Below, piece by piece: positions 34,136-43,173 of a stretch of DNA of 54,292 nucleotides. The stretch is taken from positions 1-54,292 of IMG/VR virus record IMGVR_UViG_3300004770_000016, one strand, 5' to 3'. Position numbers and translations under genes: made by a program. This DNA comes from a virus. The notes beneath the pieces are model-generated. The model had not been told where the DNA came from. It saw only the letters and a program-made list of their open reading frames with translations, and made no database searches. Positions within the stretch are counted from its first letter, which is position 1, and each line of letters starts with the position of its first letter.

Positions 34136-35347
34136 TTATCTCTTTTGTAGATCCAGTAAGTTCATGTGGATAATATTATGATGTCGTTGCAAGAAATTTT
34201 TAATCGTGTAATGAGCAGAGTTTGATCCAAAATTTACTACAAGATCAAAACGTTTGTTGGATTCAAAAAGTGTTTTGGGAAGTTTCACACTCACGAATAC
34301 AAATTTTGTACTATCAGAAATAGATCCATTTAGATTGTTTTCTTTGATATAGTCATTGCACATTTTGCCAGTACTGCTATCAAGCCTAAATAAAACTGAC
34401 ATTTGATCATCTCTATAGTTCATGGATTTTAAACTATTGTGTGCAGTTTGTAAATGATATAATTCGCTGCCGCCGGGAATAATAAAAAGAATATTATCAG
34501 AAAATTTAATAATATGTTGTAAAAAATTTAACGATTCGTGTTCCAGAGCACAGGGTGCAATTGAATTATTTCTCAACCATTTTTTTACAGAATCTGGATA
34601 GGCAGCAGCAGTCAAATGTTGATCAACTGTTTCATCCATGCAGGATATGCCATATTTTTTAGCACCAATCAAAATTTCTAATAAATTATCAGTTGATATT
34701 TTTGGAATTCTTTCGTGTGCATTTTTAAAAACATATTTAGAATCTTCAAATGAAACCATGGGAATGTAATTTTCAATTTGGCTACCCACTTCTTCTATTT
34801 GTTTTAGTATTGAATCAAATTCTTCATCTCTGACAAAGTTGTTGAATTTTGATAAAAATAAAATGTTAGATTCGGTCAATGCAAAGGTCCAATATTTTTT
34901 TGAATTGTTCCATGAGATCTGTTTCGATTCAAAACTCAAATTTAATGACGATTTATATTCTTTGATTTGATCAATTAACTCTTCATCGTAGGGAAAATAA
35001 ACCAAGATTTTTTTATTGGTTGATCCTTTGTTATATGAAGGATCATAAATTTCTTCGATACAAATTTTTCTTATTTGGGCAATTATTCTACTGGGCATTC
35101 TAAACTGAGGTTTATCTAAAAATTGTTCTACATCAAAATTTAACGCTCTAGACAATTGAGATTTATATTTTTTAATTATTTGTATAGCTAAAGATCTTTG
35201 CTTTTCGGTCAAAGAATCTCCTCTGATTAACTGAGCAGCAAAACTGGTTATGTATTTTTGATCAATCAAATTGAGTAGTAAAGGCATAGAGAAAATATAA
35301 TTTCCCTCGCATGCCAGTCTTTCAATTAGTTCTTCCACGTACATCAA
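34136..35347 (-). CDS. Unknown protein between uvsW and uvsY, possibly a degenerate helicase-like protein
   Basis: 403 residues. Residues ~110-165 contain KKILVYFPYDEELIDQIKEY and SWNNSKKYWTFALTESNILF, a pattern like HARP-type fork-binding modules (W-x-F-x-L). The C-terminal half has FSDNILFIIPGGSELYHLQT and STKFVFVSVKLPKTLFESNK, reminiscent of RecA-like strands in a helicase second lobe, but no Walker A or DExx box is visible. A scaffold or accessory of UvsW is a possibility only. AT-rich; starts within a 4-bp overlap of uvsY. Confidence 0.5.
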   Translation of the reverse strand: MMYVEELIERLACEGNYIFSMPLLLNLIDQKYITSFAAQLIRGDSLTEKQRSLAIQIIKKYKSQLSRALNFDVEQFLDKPQFRMPSRIIAQIRKICIEEIYDPSYNKGSTNKKILVYFPYDEELIDQIKEYKSSLNLSFESKQISWNNSKKYWTFALTESNILFLSKFNNFVRDEEFDSILKQIEEVGSQIENYIPMVSFEDSKYVFKNAHERIPKISTDNLLEILIGAKKYGISCMDETVDQHLTAAAYPDSVKKWLRNNSIAPCALEHESLNFLQHIIKFSDNILFIIPGGSELYHLQTAHNSLKSMNYRDDQMSVLFRLDSSTGKMCNDYIKENNLNGSISDSTKFVFVSVKLPKTLFESNKRFDLVVNFGSNSAHYTIKNFLQRHHNIIHMNLLDLQKR

Positions 35348-35802
35348 ATCGAAACATCCTCTAATCCTGCTGTACGCAGTTTAACAATGTTGGTGATTTG
35401 CCATTGTTTTTGATCAATGGCCTTGATAATACCTAACCATTGATTTCTTAACAGGGCAAACTCATTAATGATTTTTTCCATGTCAACTACGTCTGCTTCG
35501 CCGTCCACATACTTTTCAACATCTCTGGAACTTAATGCTCTTTGATAATTCTCTAAATATTTCTTAAAAATCTTGCTACGTATTCTTCTTAGCTCGATAT
35601 TTAAATATTCTAAAATCGCTTCAATTTCTTGTAATTGATTAAAGCGATGTTCTACAATTCCAGGCAGTTGTGCCGAGGCCTTTTCTACATTGCCAAAAAT
35701 CTTGACTTCTTTTTTGGCAGAATCAAGTTCGTGATAAAAATGATCAATGCAGGAAGGAAGGTGAGCAATGTCCTTGCTCACCTTTGAGTACCATAAGGAC
35801 AT
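35344..35802 (-). CDS. uvsY: UvsY-type recombination mediator
   Basis: 152 residues (T4 UvsY 137). Helical: VKIFGNVEKASAQLPGIVEH, RIRSKIFKKYLENYQRALSS, RDVEKYVDGEADVVDMEKII and LGIIKAIDQKQWQITNIVKL before a final LRTAGLEDVSI. The RDVEKY-VDGE block and the C-terminal I-x-RxxxIxxIxxLR pattern parallel T4 UvsY. It loads UvsX on gp32-covered ssDNA. Located two genes downstream of uvsX, as expected. The stop overlaps the following gene by 4 bp. Confidence 0.75.
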   Translation of the reverse strand: MSLWYSKVSKDIAHLPSCIDHFYHELDSAKKEVKIFGNVEKASAQLPGIVEHRFNQLQEIEAILEYLNIELRRIRSKIFKKYLENYQRALSSRDVEKYVDGEADVVDMEKIINEFALLRNQWLGIIKAIDQKQWQITNIVKLRTAGLEDVSI

Positions 35803-36044
35803 TAATAATCCTCGTGATCATGTCCAAAATCTTCTTCGTCCTCGTGGTCCTCTGGTCCATCGATTACTAAATTAATAGCATCATCGAGATGTGGATCATA
35901 AGACAAATATCCTTCCAATGTTTCGGCATCAATATCTTTTCCTAAAAGGAAATCAACATATTGACCTGCAGCATTGTCCTTGTTCTTTTCCGGAATATAC
36001 TGCTTGAAAGTATCCCAAATTTCAATGATCAAACTCTCGTCCAT
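35802..36044 (-). CDS. Small acidic protein between uvsX and uvsY
   Basis: 80 residues: MDESLIIEIWDTFKQYIPEK, KDNAAGQYVDFLLGKDIDAE, and a very acidic His-containing end (GPEDHEDEEDFGHDHEDY). I recall the KDNAAGQYVDFLL motif in marine T4-like phages at the same place. It overlaps its neighbours by one base on each side (TAATG type), so it is coupled to uvsX and uvsY. The acidic tail could compete with DNA or bind a partner; unproven. Confidence 0.75.
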   Translation of the reverse strand: MDESLIIEIWDTFKQYIPEKNKDNAAGQYVDFLLGKDIDAETLEGYLSYDPHLDDAINLVIDGPEDHEDEEDFGHDHEDY

Positions 36045-37102
36045 TATTCGCCCTCGCTATCGGTTATGTTATTTGTAGATTGATTAACTAAAAGTTCATC
36101 CCACTGATCCATAATAAGTCTTAATTTATCTTCGGTCCAGTTTTTACGAAACTCCGAAATAATCTCTCCGGTCTCTTTGTCAGTGTAGGCCAATTTATTG
36201 CCCGACTTGGATAATACATTCATCTTTTCAAACATGTCTACCAAACCGGAAGTGGCACTCATTCCTGTGGAATAAGGAATTTCAACTTGCACAGTTTCAA
36301 ATGGTTTAGCATAGCGTGTTTTCATGATTTTACAGGCACTTCGTATGCCATGCACTTCGGAGGTCTTATTGCCATCTGCATCGGTCTTGAGTTTTAATTT
36401 CTTCATTGCAACCACAATACTGGATGCGTAAATGAATCCTTGGCCGCCGCTAATTTTATCATCAGGATCAAACATGTCCTGACTAGCATAGGTATGATTG
36501 GTACAGATCATGCCCACATTCCAACTGCCAAACATGTTGACACAGTTGCGCACCAAGGATGTTAGGGCTTTGGGTTTACGACCCATGTCGCCCTTCATTT
36601 CGCCTGCTTCGAACTGATTGACATCAGTCGGAGTTAACAACATACCAAGGCTATCAATCACAAATAATACCTTTGGACGATCCTCATTTGGCATCAATTT
36701 GTATTCTTTCATAAACTCTGAAATAGTTTTGGCCACATCGTCAATCATGGCCATGTTTAACTTCAGCAGTTTATCTTCTGCGGTATCTACTCCCAATGCT
36801 TTTAACCAAGCTTCGTCCAACGCATTTTCACTGTCAATAAGGATTACATAAATGCCCTGTTCTTGTGCATGCTTAATGATGTTGCCCGAACAGATATAAC
36901 TTTTACCTGCCCCGGATTCTCCTGCAAACACAGTGACCTTACCCAGCGGAACTCCTTTAAAGAAATCTCCTGAAATAAGATAATTCAAAGCATAATTACC
37001 AGTCGAGATCCAGTCTGTGGGGTCGTTAAATCCGACCCCTAGACCGTCAATTGACTTGGTAATGCTCTTTCTAAATTTAGAAATATCAAAACTTTTTGTC
37101 AT
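36044..37102 (-). CDS. uvsX: UvsX recombinase (RecA/Rad51 family)
   Basis: 352 residues (T4 UvsX 391). Walker A GESGAGKS at 61-68, Walker B in KVLFVIDSLGMLLTPTDVNQ, the L1/L2 DNA loops around EMKGDMGRKPKALTSLVRNC and TYASQDMFDPDDKISGGQGF, and an acidic C-terminus. It catalyses strand exchange for recombination-dependent replication. AGGAG lies 8 nt before the ATG. Heads a coupled uvsX-small protein-uvsY block, 14 bp downstream of gene 32. Confidence 0.95.
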   Translation of the reverse strand: MTKSFDISKFRKSITKSIDGLGVGFNDPTDWISTGNYALNYLISGDFFKGVPLGKVTVFAGESGAGKSYICSGNIIKHAQEQGIYVILIDSENALDEAWLKALGVDTAEDKLLKLNMAMIDDVAKTISEFMKEYKLMPNEDRPKVLFVIDSLGMLLTPTDVNQFEAGEMKGDMGRKPKALTSLVRNCVNMFGSWNVGMICTNHTYASQDMFDPDDKISGGQGFIYASSIVVAMKKLKLKTDADGNKTSEVHGIRSACKIMKTRYAKPFETVQVEIPYSTGMSATSGLVDMFEKMNVLSKSGNKLAYTDKETGEIISEFRKNWTEDKLRLIMDQWDELLVNQSTNNITDSEGE

Positions 37103-37116
37103 TTTGATCTCCTAAA

Positions 37117-38160
37117 TTACTGCTGAACCGCGCGACTACGGATCCTTTGCATAATTTCCTGTGCTCGGGCTGCACCGTCACTGACTGGAGCAGATTTTTC
37201 ATCTGCCTTGACAGCAACTTTTTCTTCAACCTTGAGAACAGGCTTTTCTTCAATCTTAGGTGCAGCAGCACGAGCAGGAGATGCAGATGTAATCACATCA
37301 TCCTCGCCCAAGTCATCATTGCCTCGCGACGAAGATGCGTAGTTTGAAGGCTTAAAGTATTGACCCCAGCGAGCCATATCAAATGCTTCGCCGTCAACTG
37401 ATGCCTGGAACATTTCCTGAATTACCTTAAGTTCAACCTCAGTGGGCTTCTTAGGAAGAAAACTCTTTAAATCAAAGAGTCCATACTTTTCAATAGCAGC
37501 CATTTCGTTTGCATCTAGTGCACGTTCACGACGAGCATAGCTTGAAGAAGTATAATCAGCAAACTTGCCTTTCTTGGTCTTGGCAATCTTGAAATCTAAT
37601 CCACGCACATAGTCAGTCGGCAGTTCTTCAATTTCCGGATCCATGACACCGGTCTTTACGATATTGAAAATCTGTGCGTTCATAACAAATCGTCGGATTG
37701 GATTTTCTGGAGCTTTATCATCGGGCACCTTGTTATCAACTACAAATCCTTGGAAAAGATAACTGCGTTTCTTCCAATAACGGCTACCCAATGCTTCTAG
37801 CTCGGCCTTGAATGCTGGATCTCGTTCGTCCTTGGCCTGCTTGTACCAAGCACGCGCTTCTGTAAGGATAGGACATACCTCATTCTTTCCATACATTTCC
37901 ATGCAAGGAACAGCCACTGTTACCGGCTTAGAATCAGTTTCTCCCACAATGCCAGCAAAGGGCATTTTAATAACTGATCGCTCTATCCAAAATCCCCATT
38001 CATTGTTCGGATCTGCATCTGGTAAGAAACGTACTGTTGTTGTTTGATCGTCTTGGATATTCCAAAAAGGATAGATTGCGTTGTCGCCGCCGGTTGAGCC
38101 ACCGGTACCTTTTTGAGATGATGCTTGAAGTTTTGCTCTAATTTCTGCTAATGTTGCCAT
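37117..38160 (-). CDS. 32: ssDNA-binding protein gp32
   Basis: 347 residues (T4 gp32 301). The N-terminus MATLAEIRAKLQASSQ provides the basic cooperativity region; YPFWNIQDDQTTTVRFLPDA, then WGFWIERSVIKMPFAGIVGE and CMEMYGKNEVC (Cys pair of the zinc region) and SRYWKKRSYLFQGFVV follow the OB-fold core. An Ala/Lys/Glu-rich tail ends in QRIRSRAVQQ instead of the strongly acidic T4 end. It coats ssDNA at forks and recruits UvsX/UvsY. AAAGGA precedes the ATG; a perfect hairpin lies in the leader. Confidence 0.9.
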   Translation of the reverse strand: MATLAEIRAKLQASSQKGTGGSTGGDNAIYPFWNIQDDQTTTVRFLPDADPNNEWGFWIERSVIKMPFAGIVGETDSKPVTVAVPCMEMYGKNEVCPILTEARAWYKQAKDERDPAFKAELEALGSRYWKKRSYLFQGFVVDNKVPDDKAPENPIRRFVMNAQIFNIVKTGVMDPEIEELPTDYVRGLDFKIAKTKKGKFADYTSSSYARRERALDANEMAAIEKYGLFDLKSFLPKKPTEVELKVIQEMFQASVDGEAFDMARWGQYFKPSNYASSSRGNDDLGEDDVITSASPARAAAPKIEEKPVLKVEEKVAVKADEKSAPVSDGAARAQEIMQRIRSRAVQQ

Positions 38161-38188
38161 AATGTTTTTCCTTTTGTTTAAGCCACAT

Positions 38189-38255
38189 CTTTTTAGCCAA
38201 CTGACTAAAAAGAAAAAGTGTGCATATGTCTATAATATACACACTTCTATTTATT
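38189..38255 (-). promoter_or_regulatory. gene 32 leader: hairpin plus promoter elements
   Basis: On the minus strand, CTTTTTAG/CTAAAAAG form a perfect 8-bp stem around TCAGTTGG (38189-38212), starting 28 nt before the ATG, where T4 gene 32 has its autoregulatory pseudoknot. Upstream lie a TATAATATAC-type -10 region (~38230) and an AATAAATA late box (38248-38255). Confidence 0.5.
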
Positions 38256-38272
38256 AAAGCAAGAAAAAATTA

Positions 38273-40093
38273 TTATTTTTTTAAGCCAGACAATCTCAAA
38301 ATATCTTCAAAAGCCGTTTGATCCGGTTTTTCCATCATGTTTCTATTTTTGATGTTTTGTTGTAGCACAGAATTAAATCTTTCTGGACCAAGTACTCGAT
38401 GCATATGCATAAACTTTTTGGCCAATCGTGCTGCATGCGGACCACCTTCTTTTTCTATCTTGGTGATAACGCCGGTTTCGCCCAATGTAAAGGTTCCTTC
38501 CTGCACATTATAAAACCCTTGGATTCTTTCGGCTACATCTGTGGGAGAAAGTTTTTTCTTATTGGGTTCTCTTTCTATTTCTTCATCTTCTTCGGTAGGG
38601 GACGGAGGTGCTATTCCGGGTTCAGCTCCAGCAGGCGGCTGCTCTTCGGCTGGAGGAGTTTCTGGAACTTCAGGAGATGCGACTGCTTCCGGTGGAGGAG
38701 TTTCCTCCGGCTCGGCGGCTTGTTCTTCTTTATCGCTGTTATCTAGACCTAATTCTTTGATGGCATCTTGATCATTTTTTTCATGTAACCAGGATCTCAG
38801 TATAGTTCTCATATCGCCATTGGGACCGGCTGCTTCGATAGCGTCTGATAAATCTTGATCTAATATTCCAATATCCTCCAACGCCTGCATGGAAGGAGTG
38901 CCTTCTAATCCTGTTGTGTCTAACTCGCCGCTATCGAGAAGCTTTTTCAATTGAGAAATCTGATCGTCAGTCGGGCGGCCTTCTGCTACCTGTGTTGTCC
39001 ATTCAGAAAATTCTGAAAATTCTTTTATTTCTTTTTCACACTTGCATTGGGTTTCATACATGCCACATTCGTCGCATGTTTCTTCTCGAGTTTCGCTTAC
39101 CATGTCCGCTAGATTGACTTCGCCAATTTCTTGCATGATTTTGTGTATTAATGGAAAGTATTGAACTAGATTTTCATTAAATTTATTAACAGTAAATTGA
39201 CTTTTGTAGTGTTCCATGGTTGCCTGATCCATGACCATTTGATCATCTTCGGATGAGGCATGCTGACCTTCCTTCCATTCTTCGTAACCGCGTTGTGTGC
39301 TAATACGTTTCATACATTCACGCAACTGATCTAGTTTTCCACATGCTCTTTCTAAAATCTCATTGGCCTCGGTCTGCATTGTGTCATTGACCACATGATG
39401 AGCATGCTTTTTAAATGATGCCAGCTGAGCAATTTCCTCTGCCATCTTGACTATTTTTTGTCCATGATGATCATGTGGTCTTCCATCATTGGCCACATGT
39501 CGACCCATGGCTTCGGCCAATCGTAAAGAATTTATTGGGCATTTATAACGTTCACCTGCCTGGTTCTCCACATAGATAGCTCGGATATGTCTATGGCGAC
39601 CACCGTCACTTACAGGAGCACTGTGTCTTACTATAATTTTTACTTTTTCCAACATGGGCAAATAACTGCTTCGTGAGCTGCCATACATTCTGCTTTCCGC
39701 CATTTTTTCTTCCTTAGATCCGGTTGATGCTAGATATTGAAAATCATCTTTGTTCAAATTGGATTTTGTTATATCTCTTGTATCAAAACGTAGCATTCTA
39801 CGTTTGGCAAATAGTCTCATTTCTCTTAAAAAATCAAACCATACTCCTTGAGTAAAACGATCTTGACCTTGAAGTATTCCTTTTCCGTAAAATATTTTCA
39901 ACGTGCCAACGTCATTGATGCTGATGCTGACTCTGCCAAGATTGTTGCCTTCAAATACAAAGTCAAAATCAAAAAATCGGGCTGCTAATGGATCTGATGT
40001 AATCTTGCCATTTTGATCGCCCATTTCTAGGTTAGAATAGCGACTGCGTATTTTATCAAAAAGATCTTGAGAAATGAGTTCTATAGCGTTCAT
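38273..40093 (-). CDS. Large late protein of unknown function, 606 aa
   Basis: 606 residues. N-terminal ~120 residues form an alpha/beta domain (FDFVFEGNNLGRVSISINDV, then RFTQGVWFDFLREMRLFAKR). Residues ~150-210 hold HSAPVSDGGRHRHIRAIYVE and GRPHDHHGQ (His-rich). C-x2-C...C-x-C in EETCDECGMYETQCKCEKEI near 350 looks like a zinc site. A long Pro/Glu-rich linker and a compact C-terminal domain with IQGFYNVQEGTFTLGETGVI follow. Late box CATAAATA ends 7 nt before the ATG. Probably a virion or injected protein; no homologue with known function recognised. Confidence 0.6.
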   Translation of the reverse strand: MNAIELISQDLFDKIRSRYSNLEMGDQNGKITSDPLAARFFDFDFVFEGNNLGRVSISINDVGTLKIFYGKGILQGQDRFTQGVWFDFLREMRLFAKRRMLRFDTRDITKSNLNKDDFQYLASTGSKEEKMAESRMYGSSRSSYLPMLEKVKIIVRHSAPVSDGGRHRHIRAIYVENQAGERYKCPINSLRLAEAMGRHVANDGRPHDHHGQKIVKMAEEIAQLASFKKHAHHVVNDTMQTEANEILERACGKLDQLRECMKRISTQRGYEEWKEGQHASSEDDQMVMDQATMEHYKSQFTVNKFNENLVQYFPLIHKIMQEIGEVNLADMVSETREETCDECGMYETQCKCEKEIKEFSEFSEWTTQVAEGRPTDDQISQLKKLLDSGELDTTGLEGTPSMQALEDIGILDQDLSDAIEAAGPNGDMRTILRSWLHEKNDQDAIKELGLDNSDKEEQAAEPEETPPPEAVASPEVPETPPAEEQPPAGAEPGIAPPSPTEEDEEIEREPNKKKLSPTDVAERIQGFYNVQEGTFTLGETGVITKIEKEGGPHAARLAKKFMHMHRVLGPERFNSVLQQNIKNRNMMEKPDQTAFEDILRLSGLKK

Positions 40094-40099
40094 AGTGTA

Positions 40100-41695
40100 C
40101 TATTTATGTAAAGTGCTGATGTAAATCGGCATAGGCAAATCATGTTCTTCCAAACCTTTATGATCTCGCATTTTTTCATAAATTACAGGATCCCAATCTT
40201 GTAAAATCATGATCATACGCATGGATAACAATAGGCTTGAAACCAAATCATCGTGCTGACCTGATTTTGCCTTGAATGATATGCCCGAAGCTATAAATGT
40301 TTTAAGTTCGCTGATTAAAGTTTTGCTGTTTAATTTTATTTGCTTGCTTTCAATCAACTGCTTTAGTTTGGCACAGGCAGCAATTTTGGCTGAATGTGTG
40401 GTATTGAAGCCTCGTCGGAATCGTCTCACATGACCTTTTTTAATAGGTTCGCTTAGAAACAGTCCAGGAAAACTGTCCTCGCCCAATTCATTTATAGCCG
40501 CTATGGCGCTTTCGCCAATGGTATTATTTTCAACACTGTAGTAAATGCTACTGGTGGCGCCCATTTTATTACATTCGTCGTCTACATATTTGATCATATC
40601 TCGGAAAATTCTGGCTTGAGCTTGCACAGGAGTAGTATTATGATGCCATTCACCCACTTGTTCTAGACTGGGTATTTCCAAAACTTCTATAGCAGCAAAA
40701 TCACCACCTGTGCCCAAACTGGGGTCGAGGCTGAAAACATATGTCGAACTAGGGTCTATTCTTTTGTACCATCTGGCCTGTCCCATTTTCATAAAGGGTT
40801 CCTGCCCTTCCAGATCACTTAAACTGATGCTGTTGATCAATGTTTCACTGAAAATCAAAAACTCGCATTGATGTTCACGACGGAATCTTTCTTCGCCCAC
40901 TCTACTACGCTCAGTATCAGCCCAGGTTTCATCTCGTTCAGGATGTTGATTCCATATGGCTTTGAATGGATAAAATCCATTTCTTCCTAATTCTGTTTCA
41001 TTTCCAAACTCGTCAAATTTTTTATTAGCTTCATTCCAAATTTGAGCAAACTGATCCTCGTCGCTGTTTGGAGTGCTAGTAATAATGGCTTTACCACCTG
41101 TGGCCAGAGTAGGGCTGATAGAGGTCCAAAATTCAACAGCAATATTGGGTTCCACATATGCAAACTCGTCGGAGTAAAGCAAGGACACAGACATACCTCT
41201 ACCTGTGGTTTCTGTAGTAGTTTGGGCTATTATTCTCGATCCGTTTTCAAATTCTACACTTTGTTTGTTATAGCTGGTAACACCTGCTCTTATCCAATCT
41301 GGGCAGGTTTCATAAGCATATCGTAATCGCTGCATGATTTCTTGTGCGCCCGAATACTTGTGCGCGGCTATGAGAATAGTACTGTTATCCATAAACATCG
41401 CATACCATAGCAAATAACCCACCGCGGTGGTGGTTTTTCCCAGCTGCCTTCCAAGCATGTTAATGCTGAACCGATGTGTATGATAACTTTTTAGTAATTC
41501 CTCCTGATAATCATACGCCTCATATTTTAGTTTGCCCTGCACCGGATGCTGTATAAAAAAATAATTTCTTAAGAAATGGGCAGGACCTGTGTCAGGATCT
41601 TGACATTTGATTAATTCTTCAATCTGAGCTTTGGTCCATTTTTGTTTTTGGTTTGCACGTTTTATTAAGACCCCATCGAGATTTTTACTACCCAT
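40100..41695 (-). CDS. 17: Terminase large subunit gp17
   Basis: 531 residues (T4 gp17 610). Walker-A-like GRQLGKTT at 82-89; Walker B LLYSDE at 172-177 in SLLYSDEFAYVEPNIAVEFW; coupling motif ITSTPN. The C-terminal nuclease has FSLDPSLGTGGDFAAIEVLE with its first Asp, SVENNTIGESA and the distal HDDLVSSLLL Asp pair. It cuts concatemers and pumps DNA into the prohead. AGTAAATA late box ends 5 nt before the ATG with no Shine-Dalgarno: a leaderless start for a core packaging gene. A strong terminator lies between it and the upstream gene. Confidence 0.95.
   Translation of the reverse strand: MGSKNLDGVLIKRANQKQKWTKAQIEELIKCQDPDTGPAHFLRNYFFIQHPVQGKLKYEAYDYQEELLKSYHTHRFSINMLGRQLGKTTTAVGYLLWYAMFMDNSTILIAAHKYSGAQEIMQRLRYAYETCPDWIRAGVTSYNKQSVEFENGSRIIAQTTTETTGRGMSVSLLYSDEFAYVEPNIAVEFWTSISPTLATGGKAIITSTPNSDEDQFAQIWNEANKKFDEFGNETELGRNGFYPFKAIWNQHPERDETWADTERSRVGEERFRREHQCEFLIFSETLINSISLSDLEGQEPFMKMGQARWYKRIDPSSTYVFSLDPSLGTGGDFAAIEVLEIPSLEQVGEWHHNTTPVQAQARIFRDMIKYVDDECNKMGATSSIYYSVENNTIGESAIAAINELGEDSFPGLFLSEPIKKGHVRRFRRGFNTTHSAKIAACAKLKQLIESKQIKLNSKTLISELKTFIASGISFKAKSGQHDDLVSSLLLSMRMIMILQDWDPVIYEKMRDHKGLEEHDLPMPIYISTLHK
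40101..40108 (-). promoter_or_regulatory. Late promoter box, near-leaderless arrangement
   Basis: CATAAATA with 7 nt to the ATG at 40093, overlapping the last codons of gene 17. Confidence 0.6.
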
Positions 41696-41700
41696 AATTA

Positions 41701-41708
41701 TATTTACT
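41701..41708 (-). promoter_or_regulatory. Late promoter box, leaderless arrangement
   Basis: AGTAAATA with 5 nt to the gene 17 ATG; no Shine-Dalgarno. Confidence 0.6.
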
Positions 41709-41713
41709 CAAAA

Positions 41714-41737
41714 AAATAGGCCCCGCGGGGCCTATTT
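41714..41737 (-). terminator. Bidirectional terminator before gene 17
   Basis: AAATAGGCCCCGCGGGGCCT plus ATTT: a perfect 24-bp palindrome with a T-run on the minus strand. The gene 17 late promoter lies immediately after it. Confidence 0.9.
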
Positions 41738-41754
41738 GATATGTTGTGTACGAT

Positions 41755-43173
41755 TTACTTTTTGGAAATATTTAAAGCAAACTGTGCACGCTTCTTTTCT
41801 TTAGGAGTTCCTGTTTTAGCAAGACTTTTCAATTCACTTTTACTAAATTTTTCATCTTTTTTCTTGCCTTCTTGCTTGCGCAGTGCACCTTTGGTTGTGC
41901 CTTGTACAGCTTTTTTAACCCAGTTTTTTCCTTCGTCCATCGGTTTGTCCTTATGTATTGGGCATTTGTCTTGGCCTTTCTTATCACATAAACAAACGCC
42001 TGTTCCGGCTTGACGAGTTGATGACTGTTGTGCTTTGGTTTGCGCATCAAATTTTTTCTGCCCTGCCTTTACATAAGGTTTCATTTCTTCACTGATATTT
42101 CCATGCACAGGACACTTGGTTTTTCCTTTGGTTTTGCAGCAGCATTTGTCTTTCATTGTGCTTTCCATGTAACCGCTGCATTCCTTCATACCATGCACTG
42201 GACACATTTTGCCCTTGGGTGAATGATTGCATCGAGATTCATCCACGCCAACCTTATTTCTTTCTTTTTTGGAAATTTTTTGACCTGATTTCAATTCCGC
42301 TTTGACTTGTGCTTTTTCCAACCATTTGGGCTTGTGCGGAGCTGCTTCTGCAATAAATTCTGCATAATCGGCCAGCAATTTTTCCAAGGTAGATTCGCGG
42401 GTGGTCATGGTACTGCGACGATTTCTATCAACCAATTCATCTTTGGCGGCCACAGCATTTTGATCTCCGTCACCAATGCGGTTAAATGTACCAGGCAGAA
42501 GCTCTTCATCTGGACTATTATCCATGGCACGGTGGCTGTGCCCGTTCATTCGATCTTCTTCGAACTCTTCCTCGTCGTCATGGACTAGCATTTTTGAGTC
42601 TTCGTGACCTTCCATGCCATCCAGAGTCTTGATCAAATCTTTCATTTCTTGCCCTTGCGATAACACAGGCGAAGCTACCAGTTTGCTTGGTCCTGCGTCT
42701 GGTTTTTCAATGGGCATATGATCCATTTCAACCTTGTGAACACCAGCTAGATTCATGATATCTTTTAACATTCCAGACAGTTCTGGACCGTTATCGGCAG
42801 TAATATTAATGCTTGCATGTCCCCGGCTTTGTGCACCATCCATAGGCATCATTCCACATTCTTCCAGTGCTTCATTAATGCCTGACAAATAACGCAAGCT
42901 GTTTACATCTAATTCTTTCATGATTTTTCCTTCGTTGTTTCGGTTATCACTACCGCCAATTCCATTATGTTTTTTTCCTGCAGGATCTGGATTTTCTTCA
43001 TTGCCATTGCCTACCACACTCTGTGTATCGGGTGCTCCGCCTTGATAGCCATCATAGGCAGAATTCCTATCTTCCTTGGTTTTTTTATCTTTAACCATGG
43101 GATTGATGACGTTTTTGTTGCCTTCGTCCAATTCAGCCAATCTGTTGAGAACATTGATCATGTGCATGATCAA
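41755..43173 (-). CDS. Late protein with CPxH repeats and capsid-leader-like N-terminus, 472 aa
   Basis: 472 residues. The start MIMHMINVLNRLAELDEGNK has an LAE|L site. The N-terminal half is polar, probably disordered, with an acidic DDEEEFEEDRMNGHSHRAMD patch. Three Cys/His repeats follow: CNHSPKGKMCPVHG, CCCKTKGKTKCPVHG and CLCDKKGQDKCPIH, each C-x(n)-CP[VI]H, likely metal-binding. A basic C-terminus (KKAVQGTTKGALRKQEGKKK) resembles a tail I recall in other phages. It may be a packaged or injected DNA-associated protein. Coupled by ATGA to the gene upstream; a terminator follows. Confidence 0.6.
   Translation of the reverse strand: MIMHMINVLNRLAELDEGNKNVINPMVKDKKTKEDRNSAYDGYQGGAPDTQSVVGNGNEENPDPAGKKHNGIGGSDNRNNEGKIMKELDVNSLRYLSGINEALEECGMMPMDGAQSRGHASINITADNGPELSGMLKDIMNLAGVHKVEMDHMPIEKPDAGPSKLVASPVLSQGQEMKDLIKTLDGMEGHEDSKMLVHDDEEEFEEDRMNGHSHRAMDNSPDEELLPGTFNRIGDGDQNAVAAKDELVDRNRRSTMTTRESTLEKLLADYAEFIAEAAPHKPKWLEKAQVKAELKSGQKISKKERNKVGVDESRCNHSPKGKMCPVHGMKECSGYMESTMKDKCCCKTKGKTKCPVHGNISEEMKPYVKAGQKKFDAQTKAQQSSTRQAGTGVCLCDKKGQDKCPIHKDKPMDEGKNWVKKAVQGTTKGALRKQEGKKKDEKFSKSELKSLAKTGTPKEKKRAQFALNISKK

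Noticed and set aside
38399-38746. 115-codon plus-strand frame, Phe/Gly/Arg-rich
   Set aside because: Antisense of the Pro/Glu-rich linker in the 606-aa late protein.
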